Made by a program: the position numbers and the translations under genes
Source of the DNA: Toxoplasma gondii ME49
Lineage: Eukaryota > Apicomplexa > Conoidasida > Eucoccidiorida > Sarcocystidae
DNA: 64,000 nucleotides
Direction: 5' to 3'
Assembly: GCF_000006565.2 (NCBI RefSeq)
Contig: NC_031475.1
Location: forward strand, 3,249,189-3,313,188
The notes under the pieces: generated by a model
Databases searched by the model: none
Told to the model about the DNA's origin: nothing
Seen by the model: only the letters and a program-made list of their open reading frames with translations
In this document: in pieces, positions 12,037-21,200 of the stretch
Layout of the letters: each line of letters opens with the position of its first letter
Position numbering within the stretch: position 1 is the stretch's first letter

Positions 12037-13000
12037 AGAGGGTTCGACTCCCACGAACCGACAAGGTCGAGTTACTGTGGTGCCCGCGCCTTTGCGGGTC
12101 TCCTCGCGTGGCTTTCCGCCGTTTCCTTCTTTCTTCCTCTTCCTTCTTTTTCTCTTCTGTTCTTCCTCTCCTTCTCGCTGGCCTCTCTTCTCCGTGTGGA
12201 TCTGCTTCCGCCATTGTTTCTTTCGCTTTTTCTGTCCCCGAACAGACGGCGAGACGACGGCATTCTCGCTTTCCGTCGCTCCTCACCGCTTGGAGACGCT
12301 GACCTTTCTTCCGCTCGGTTCCGCGACGTCTCTTCCCTTTCTCCGTTCCTTAAAACTCACAAATTTCCTGTCTTCTCCCCTGACTCCTCTTCGTCTTTTG
12401 AGGAGGCACACAGTTTCCTGTCGCTTTCCGCTGCCCTCTCTTCGGGGCCGCAAAAAAACTCGAGAGGTTTCCGGCGAAGAAGCCCTGCCTTTTCGGTGCT
12501 GCTTCAGTCGATCCGCAAGCTCTTTGATAACTGAGCTGGTCGTGGAGAGAGAGAGGAGAAGACCAGTTGGACATGGCATCAGGAAAGTTTGAGTCGCTGC
12601 TCGTCTCTAGTCTCTGGCCGTGGTGTTCTTTTCTTTGGGAGCAGAACTCCTGACGCTCTTTGAGTCTTCTCCCAGGACCGGGTTCGCTCTGTCTCTTTGA
12701 ACGTTTTTCGCTGTAGAAATCATCTGAGTCAGACGCTTCTTCCACCTGCAGTTCTCGTCTCTTCGTGTCGAATGTGACTGGGCGGCACAGAGCATGCCTG
12801 TTCAGTCGTGAAGAAGAGGTCCAAGTCGCGGAGGCGAGTTCCCCTTTGTCTCTGCGACCTTCTTCTCTCCGTGCGTCTCTTTTCTTGGTGCACCAGAGCT
12901 CCCGCCCGTGAAGCACGAGGCCCGGTTTCTTCTCTCTCCGCTACAGAGCACCCTTGCTCTTCTTTTTGGGACGGCGCGTCTGAGGCTGATTACCGTCAGG

Positions 13001-15522
13001 ATGACAACTGAGGACGACGAGACAGCAGAGGCGAGGCAGTCGCGTCGCCCCGTCGTGCCACTCTCAGTCCAAGAAGAGACTTCCTGCAAGCGGCGAAAGT
13101 GTCAGGTCGAAGCCTTCCCAGAAGAAGCCTCGAGCTTCGCTGACTTCGCTGACGTCGAAAGCAACGCGACAGGTCCCTCCCCACCTCCACTCTCCCCTTC
13201 TTCCAGGCCTGCCTCTGCCACAGGAGCTTGTTCTTTTGCTTCTTCTGTTCTGCCGGGGGAGGGGAGACGGCCGGAAAGCGAGGAGGACCTCGACAACTCC
13301 GCTGCGGTTCAGGCGCGCGAGAATGACGACGCAGACGGTCTGCTTCTCTTGGAGTCTGGTTTGGGTTCCGCCACTGACTTCGCTTCTCTGACTTTCGAAA
13401 CAGATGCGGCGCTGATTGAGTCGTTGCTGGCCTCTTCTTCGATCGCTCCGGAAGTCGGCAACTTGCTCGACTCGTCTCACACAAACGCCGTCGAAACCGT
13501 CACCTCCTCTTCGCCTTCTAGAGATGCAAACGAAGCCTCTGCCTCTCCCTTCCCCTCCACGCCCACACATCCAAGTCGCACCGCGAGCGACTTACCTTCT
13601 CCTGCAGCTTCTTCTTCCTCTGCAGGTTCCCCCTCTCCCTCTCCCTTGTCTTCTTCTTCGTTCTCTTGCGCTTCCCGCTCGCCTTCCTCTTCTTCGTCTT
13701 CGTCAGCTTCCGCTGCTGCGGCTCCTCCCTCAGGTTCTTCGTCAGTCGCGGCATTGCCTGCGCTTTCTGCCGAGAGTCTCTTGGCACTCGCTCCGACCCA
13801 TGCGACTCAGATCGAGCAGAGAGAAGAGCGCATTTCTGTCCTCAGCAAAGAGGAAATTCGTGCGTCGATGCCGCCGCTCTTCAGTCCGCCGACAGTTCCA
13901 GAGGTCCAGAATGTGGTTGCGTCGGCGCGGGTGACCTGGAGTTCTGCGGCATTAGACGCGAACTGGAAACAGGAAGTCAAGCTCGACTTGCGACACCTCG
14001 CCATCAGCTGCAGATTCGCCGAGTATAATCCGAGAAAAATCAATGCATGCATCGTTCGACTCCGAAACCCGAAGTGCACTGTTCTCGTCTTCAGATCCGG
14101 TGAGAGAAAGGTCAACGGGGCGCAATGCGACTCCTCAAGAAACATGCATCTTCTGTGGAAGAGTGAACCTTGTTCTATTGTGTTAGTAAAGCGTAGTTTT
14201 AACGCGAGAATTGCTGCCGAGATCGCACCAGTCGTCTTCCCAAGAACGAACGCGACCTCCCATTTCCTAGTGCCTCTGGCGAACTCTCCTTCCTGCCGGA
14301 CTCGCCGTTTGTGTGTACTTGCCTAACGATGCTCGCGACTGCAGTGTCAAAGCAGACATGAATACGGGCAAGTCCGGAACCAGTGGTGTGTCAGGATGTG
14401 TGTCATAAGCATGTCAATCAACTATCAATAACGATGCATCTCTCGCGACTGTAGGAAAACGAGCGTCTCCACGGGGACGAAGCACAGAGGTTGCAGGCGC
14501 TCGGTGGGTTCCTGCCCGCAGAGAAAACGGAAGTGTGCAGTCTTAATGCGGTAATACAGGAAATAATGCGGTAATACAGGTTTAAGTGGATATCGAGAGA
14601 GAGGAGGGGACCACAAATACAGGCGCTGTTCTCAGATGCCAGGCTGCACAAGATTTCACTCATATATTCAGGATGACTTGCATGAACAGTGTCCCCTCAC
14701 GCCTTCGAACGGTATATATATATATATATATACATATGTATATATGTATATATAGCAATTTTTCATGTTTTTTTGATATCTCGACGAGTAAGCCAAAGCG
14801 TCAAAAGTCAGATTCCTGAAAGAAGATTGCTCGGGGGTCTCTCACACCGAGGCCGTTTCTGCCTTCAGCGTTTCCTCTCTTTCTCGAAAGAACGCGCGCG
14901 TCGGATGCGTCCTGGGTTTGCGGTGTATGTGCACCTCAGGCCGGTTGATCATCACGGGGGCGAGAAGCGACACTGAGGCGGAGCGCGCGGCGCGTCTTAC
15001 AGCAAGAATGTTGACATTTGCGTACTGTGGAGGCAGCACGAAGGCGCCGAGCTTGGAAAACCAGCCTGCTTTGGCACTTCCTGCATGCTCTGAGAACGGG
15101 ACCTCCGATATCTCCGAGCGCTGCGGAGAGTCGACCGTTTGTCCAGCCGGCCCAAACAGCGAGAGCTTGGTGCTTCTTGAGGCAGAGAAAAACAAACGAA
15201 CGAAGAAACTGTGCCTGCGGGACTTCAAAATCGAAAACGTTGTCGCCAGTGCAGACTGCGGAGTGCCCGTGCGTCTAGAAGGCCTCGCCTTTGAACATAA
15301 AGAATTCTCCAGCTACGAACCCGAACTGTTTTCAGGTGAGACAGAATTCCAGGAGAGTTGTACATATAAACATAGATATGTATATGTCTGTGTAAAAATG
15401 TATGTATGTATGTATAACGTACAGGTGTGTGTCGATATGGATATCGGTGTTTCTTTTTACAAGCGATGACATCGTCTGTTTCGACGTTTACACTTTGAGT
15501 TACACTCTTCAGGACAGCTGCG

Positions 15523-15555
<33 letters not shown>

Positions 15556-15760
15556 GTACTTGTGTCTCACAGGTAGCGTGCACTTTGTTCCTTTTGTGTG
15601 TGCAGGTTTGGTGTATCGGTACAACCCGACGGCGTCTCTGAAGGCGGTGCTGTTGGTGTTTGTAAGTGGCAAGGTTGTGATTACGGGATGCAAAAGCTTG
15701 AGTGAGGTGAATCACGTTTTTGAGTCTCTCTACCCCGTGCTTGTTCGCTACCATCAGTAG
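13001..15760 (+). CDS. TBP: TATA-box binding protein (3 exons)
   Basis: This is the general transcription factor that binds the TATA element and nucleates the preinitiation complex in the nucleus. Exons are 13001-14099, 14940-15335 and 15606-15760. All junctions are phase 1 with GT-AG ends, giving 549 residues. The chosen ATG (13001) follows an in-frame stretch without a stronger start. The first 300 or so residues are Ser/Pro/Ala-rich and disordered. The saddle domain then begins near [14 protein letters not shown]. Repeat 1 contains [36 protein letters not shown] and ARLTARML. Repeat 2 contains [38 protein letters not shown] and [13 protein letters not shown]. Between the repeats lies an insert of about 55 residues absent from ordinary TBPs. 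The gene is divergent from ALAS. Confidence 0.96.
14100..14939 (+). other. TBP intron 1 with repeats and a palindrome at its 3' end
   Basis: This 840-nt intron holds a direct repeat of TAATGCGGTAATACAGG (14544-14560 and 14564-14580, period 20) and a TA microsatellite (about 14712-14755). The dispersed palindrome lies at 14922-14935, immediately before the acceptor AG at 14938-14939. Confidence 0.8.
14712..14755. repeat. TA microsatellite in TBP intron 1
   Basis: A TA-dinucleotide run with a few ACATATGTA interruptions. Similar tracts lie at about 15523-15552 (TBP intron 2), 15847-15882 and 17039-17072 downstream of TBP. Confidence 0.9.
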
Positions 15761-18217
15761 CAGGCTGCAGGTTCTTGTCTCTTGACGACGCCCGTCAGGT
15801 CTGCGGTCGAAACGCGTCCTCTCCATGTGCCTATGCACGTAGTACGTGTATATATATATGCATATATATATGTATTTATGTACAGCGAGATGGACTAATC
15901 TGCATGCAACTTTGCGGTCCTTTCGAACACACTGTGCGTGTAACGAGGCAACATTTATGCTGGAGACTAGGAATCATGAAGACAACGGGTGTGTGTTCAA
16001 GGAACGCTAGCGCTCCGCACTCGAAGGGAGATGCGTCCTTCAAGGGCTACCTTGGTTCTCGTTGAAAAACTGTTGAAAGATGTTGTGGGGAAAAATACAG
16101 AAATCTGGCAGTGTGTCTCGGGAAACAGGTGGGGCGTCGTGTCGATCGGATTCATATTTTGCAGGTGTCTCGGCTGTGGTTTCCTGCATGAGGTGCCCGA
16201 GGAAAATTGTTCATGCAGTAACAGTAGACACAGGTTCTTTTCTCTCGCCGTGTTCGAGGTGTATGCGACCATTCGAATGTTTTTCTTAAGCTTTCAAGGT
16301 TTCGGAGAGACAAGTCTTCTTGCGGGGTTCTCACCTTTTTTGTGGGAGCTGAGTGTAGCAGCCGTTCTCTGCCCTTTCTCAGGGACTGTAACACTTGGTG
16401 GAGATACCTCGCCTAAATGCCGTTTCTCCTCATCTGTACATGACCACCTTCTAGTGAGAGCGACGAACGCCAAATGGAGATTCTAGTCAACAGGATTGTT
16501 TTAGCCGCAGATTTGCTTTCGGATCGTTCCCGCGCAGCCGCTTCCGAAGTCTGCGTTTCCTCCTTTTAAAGGCAGTCTGTTTCTCTCTCGCCACCCGGCG
16601 GAGACCGCTTCGAATGTTCAGTGTTTGTTCCAAAGACTCCAATTGGGAGTTCATGCATACGATATGCAGAGCAACAAACACCGCGTCCCTCCAGGACGCG
16701 CTCGCGTTCTCTATCCCGCTGATCCATGCGACTTCGGCCTCTCTTTGGAACAGTTTCTACTTTCAGCTGCAGCATGCGAAAGGGACACAGTAGTGTCTTC
16801 ATCGGTTTCTTTCGCTATTGTTCAGCGGTCGTGGGTTTCCTTCCAGCTTCAAAATTTCCAAACTAACTCCCACAGCAATTAGCGGATATTGATAGATAAG
16901 TCGAATTCCGAACAGGCATGCATGCATGTAGTTTCAAGATGTTTTTCTCAGTCTTAAGCAGTCTAACAGAATACAGCGTCTCCGCAAAGCTAACCCGTCG
17001 TAGACGTACCCGAGTGCGAAGAACTGTACGCATATTTGATACATATATATATATATATATAATTTTATATATCCAATAACAGATTTGTACCACACCATCG
17101 ACATCTATATATATGTCAGCACCCCACATACATACAGAACTCTCGACATGCTTATAGGAAAATGCGTAGGATGAGTGCGTGAGTGTTCACTTTATTCTGT
17201 GTGTATGCATATAAGACGACCTTGGGTTCCCCCCGCCGACCGTGTAAGTGCCTGAGCAAATGCTCGTTGGAGGTCGCTGTGTTCAATAGACATCCAGCGC
17301 AGTTTCTCGCGCACGGCTGAAATCGATTTGTCTGCAAGATCGGAAACGTTGAAAAGCCAAATAAAATTCTGTGACAAGCGTCTCCACACTTGGGTCCTCC
17401 AGCAGTGCCCGGACTTTCTGATGCTGAGCAAGGACGAGCGTGAGGCTCTCCACTCTGCTTTGGACAAGACGCGAAAGACCCAAAAGTGTCAACGACGAAG
17501 ATGCCAGCAAAGCCGGGAACGAAAATGAAGGCGACTCAATCATGAAACGCAGAAGCAACAAGCAAACGAGCCACGTCTGTCGGGCGCTGTGCGAAAAGGA
17601 AGCACTTTCGTCTGAAGCGTCAAATTCCGAGCGGGTCTTTCTGCATATCAGCTGGATCGCGGAACCCGCTCTCGAATCCGGTACCAGCCTTTCTCTTTCT
17701 TTTCCTCGTTCGCTGCGTTTGTTTTCCTCTGCTCCAAAATCTTTTCACCCTTTTCGCCGTGTCAGTACACAATCTGTTTTTTCTCATTCAGTGCCACCTG
17801 AGAACGACTGGTTCTCCGGCATCGACTTTCGTGCATTCTTCTGATTCTCCGCGGGCGACGCTGTCTACCTTCTGAAGTCGCGTCTAACTCTTGCACCTTT
17901 TTCTTTTGCATCATCCCCGTCGTCGAATTCTCCGCCGTGTCGTGGCACTTCCCCGCAACACGACATCTGACTTGGTGTCGGCGATTCTCGCGAACCTAAC
18001 CCCGATACGTCGTTCTTGACGTACTGTCCACTAACAGACTCGTCGCAGCCACTGCTGCGGTAATCGTTGTGTTTAGATAGCAGTCGACCTTTCCTTTTGC
18101 ACCTCCGAAAGCTAAACCCGTAGTCCAACTGAGAGTCGTCTTCTCTTTCTGCTCTTACGTTATGCCGAGAACGATCCCAGATTTCCCTGACGTCGAAGAT
18201 CTAAAACAGTAGTCCAA
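15761..18217. other. TBP downstream region, no confident gene
   Basis: This 2.4 kb separates the convergent 3' ends of TBP (plus) and the proline-rich gene (minus). It includes (TA)n tracts at 15847-15882 and 17039-17072. The most protein-like stretch is on the minus strand at 17543-17283 (86 codons from an ATG). It is helical-looking, with LVQSRVESLTLVLAQHQ and VETLVTEFYLAF, but I recognise no family. The opposite strand is also open there (17328-17528), so one of the two may be a shadow. Neither is called. Confidence 0.45.
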
Positions 18218-21200
18218 CTACCACCTCTGGTTCTTTTTTCTCTTCGGACCTCCACTGACAACGACTGCCTGCACGCGTGGGGGGCTAGCGAGGAGCGGTC
18301 CTTTGGTGTTGCTCATTTGCTCGAACTCGATGCCACCTTTCTCAGGAGATCGGACTTGCGCTACCATCTTCGTGCGAGTGTAAGGAGCACTGTCTGCAGC
18401 GAGAGGTGGGGGTGGCAGGCGAAGGGGAGTGAGCACCGTTTTAAATTCTTGGCCCTTTTCAGAAACCGCGAACGGTGCATGTCCCCCCACTGTTTTTGCC
18501 GCTTGTACAAACCCGCCTTGGTCTCGAGATACCGGAAATGAAGGGGGTACGTCGCTTTCTTCGATCTCCCCAAGAAGGAAAAGTGAATCCTTGGCTTTTT
18601 CTAACGGTCCGGGTTCCTCCGGTCGCCTGCCCCTCGGCGGCAGCGCGAGTAAAGGCTTGCCACCAGTTCGATCGACTGGCCGTGCAGAGACTTCTGCGTC
18701 CTTGGTGAAAATGGAGGACGAAGTCGGGTTTCCCCTATCACCAAAACCCGCGCTTTTGCTAGCGTCTAACTGAATCTCGTGTCTGGCGCGAACTGGGTCC
18801 AGAAGGTACCCTCCACCGGAGAGGTCCCCTCGAACAGCTATCTTTGGGGGCGAGTCCAACTCTGGAGAATTCTCGACAGCCCGAAGCAAAGGCGCCTCCG
18901 TTGCAGACTTTTCGAACTGTGGCATCGGAACACCTTGAAAAGAAGGTACAGGAGGCTGAGGAGGACGCTGCATAGCAGGAGTAGGTCTCACGGTTTGGCC
19001 ATTGATTACACTTACTCTTTCTACTTGGAGTCCTGTTCGTTTTCCGTCAAACTCTCTGGTCTCCTCTTTCCCCGTCCATGCCAAGTCAGGAGGCAAGCGC
19101 TGTGGACTGTTTTCGTACCGCGTCTGAGGCGGAGGAGAAGGGGCTGAGGAGGCAGGTATAGGCGCAGGAGCTCGAGCTTGTCGCTCTCTCACAAGAACCG
19201 GAACGCCTTCTAGTTCGTCTCGATTTCGAGCGTTTTGATTCTCCAGTGGGGGCAGCGGCGGTGTTCGGATTGCCGCGGTACGTGAAGGCAGTGAGATGGC
19301 TCGTGCGTCTTCAAACTCATCTCGTTCTTCCCCCCTGTCTATCCACTCTGTCTCGGTGTCGCCGAGGACCCCTTTCCTCCCCGTCGACCTCTCATACGTT
19401 TCCTTCCGTTCTGCGCGGAGAGGCACAGGTTGCGTCGGAGGCGCTGGGGGAAGGGATCTTTCTCCAGTTTCGAAACCCGAGGACGATGGTAAGACGCCCA
19501 CGGGACGACGGATTTCAAAGGGAGGAGGACGTTGGGCTCTTTGCGGCGCCCGCTCTGGAAGCGGTACTTCGTCCGGAGGTTCCGGTGCACTCCGAGGAAA
19601 TTCGGTTTTTTCTGGCGGACGCATCGGAAAAGGATCACCTGGAGGGCCTCGAGCGGGGAGTGGTGAGCTAAATTGAGGAAGAACGGGGGGCGGCGTTGGT
19701 CCTCGTGGTGTGTTACCTGGACTTCTTCTGCGCGGAATCGCCTGTGGGGCTGGCAGATAGATTCCTCCTTCGAAGCTGTCAAGTTCTTCACTCGACGCAT
19801 ACTCAGAATCGAAGTCGTTTTCGAAGAACGTCTCCGAGGAGCACTCGAGGCATTCTGTTGAGAAACCTTCTTCTCCGGAAAGCGGACCAGCGCTTCTCCC
19901 CTCCAGAACGCTGTATGCGGCATACTCTCTATCCGGAAAGCTTTTGGTCTGCCGGTGAACCCCAAGAATCGGCCCCCCCCAGTCTCTCTCCCTTGAAGTG
20001 CCTGGAGGAGGGCGAGGAGCGGAACGAGGCACGTTCCTCGGAGTCATTAACTCGGGTCTGGGTGACTCTTCGGGTCTTCTTGCGCCTCCCCTGGGTCTTT
20101 CTTCCTGAAAATCAACCGGAAGGCCGGGACCGACCCGAGTTGGAGGAGCATCCCCTCGGGTAGATCGTGAGTTGTCAAAATATCGCCGATCCTCCGGCCC
20201 CAATTGTCCATACTGCGCCTGCCTTTCCTCCATTGCCATCTCAACTTCGTATTCAAGACGACTGCGAGCATACCTCTCACTTCTCGCTTCGAGCAGCTCT
20301 TCCGCGCGTGGTCCTCTTTGCTCTCCACTTGGCCTCGTCAGGCGGTTTCCACGCGTTTCCAGAAGGACTGTGTCCTCGGGGGGGATGGTATCTTCGGGAA
20401 TTGTCTCTTTGGATGGCCCTGAACCGCTGACAAACGGGGCTGGGAAACGCGGACGCTCTTTGCTTGCTGGCCGCGGCGGTGTTGGAGGCGGCAGATCCTC
20501 CAGGGCAGCAGTCTGCGGAGGCTGTGAAAATCTCGGGCGAGGTTGCCCCTCGAAACTTGCCGAAGGCGCTTCGCTGTCAAAGGGCGGAAACGGAGGAGGG
20601 TAGTAGGGCGGCCGAGGTTGAGGCGGATACGGCTGCGCTGGGGGTCTACGTGGCGGATTCGGTTCCGGTGGATGACTCGGTCCCGGCCGCGGCGACTCAT
20701 CAGGAGGCACATACGTCGGTGGCCGAGTATATCTCACAGGCCTCCGCGTCGTCGTTGTAGTGCTCGGTGGAAAAGGAATCGTAGGCGGCGAAGGATACTT
20801 GGGTGAGGGGTAAGGAAGTGCTGGGTAGCCCGGAGGATACTGCCACTTTGGAGGATAGTCCGGAGGCACGCCTGGGGGATAGTACGGCGGGGGGTAAGGC
20901 TGCCCACCTGGAGGAGAAGGGTAAGGCCACGGGTCGGGCGACGACGGCGGAGGCGAAGGATTGGTAGGTCCCGGCGGTCGAGCATCCGGAGGAGTATAAC
21001 CTGGAGGACGCGTGTATTGTGGTGGCGGTCGCGTGGCTGTTTGCGTTGGATCAGAGCGGAGAGCAACAGGAAAATTTTCCGAACTCGTCCTGCTAGCTGT
21101 AGGGACCGGGCCGATGTGCCTGTCGGCAGAGTCAAACCTCGCAGTGTTTGCGGACATCTCTGGAGCGTTATTCGACCCGCTGTAGTCACCTGAATCGGAT

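Larger units (their letters stand above)
10685..13000. promoter_or_regulatory. Head-to-head promoter region of ALAS and TBP
   Basis: About 2.3 kb separates the divergent ATGs of ALAS (10684, minus) and TBP (13001, plus). It must hold both promoters and 5' UTRs. I see three copies of the dispersed palindrome (11227-11240, 11475-11492, 12021-12036), a G13 run near 10925-10937 and long CT-rich stretches at about 12100-12480. Several long open frames cross it on both strands (for example 11516-12592 plus and 11335-12054 minus), but they are low-complexity, lack supported splice partners and are not called as genes. Confidence 0.5.

Noticed and set aside
12036..12056. GGTTCGACTCC, resembling a tRNA T-loop
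   Set aside because: No matching D-arm, anticodon arm or acceptor stem can be drawn around it.
11335..12592. Open frames of 239 codons (minus) and 358 codons (plus) between ALAS and TBP
   Set aside because: They are low-complexity, mutually overlapping, contain palindrome copies and CT tracts, and have no family motif or phase-consistent partner exon.
17283..17543. Helical-looking 86-codon minus-strand frame downstream of TBP
   Set aside because: The plus strand is also open over the same bases, no family is recognised, and there is no supported splice partner.
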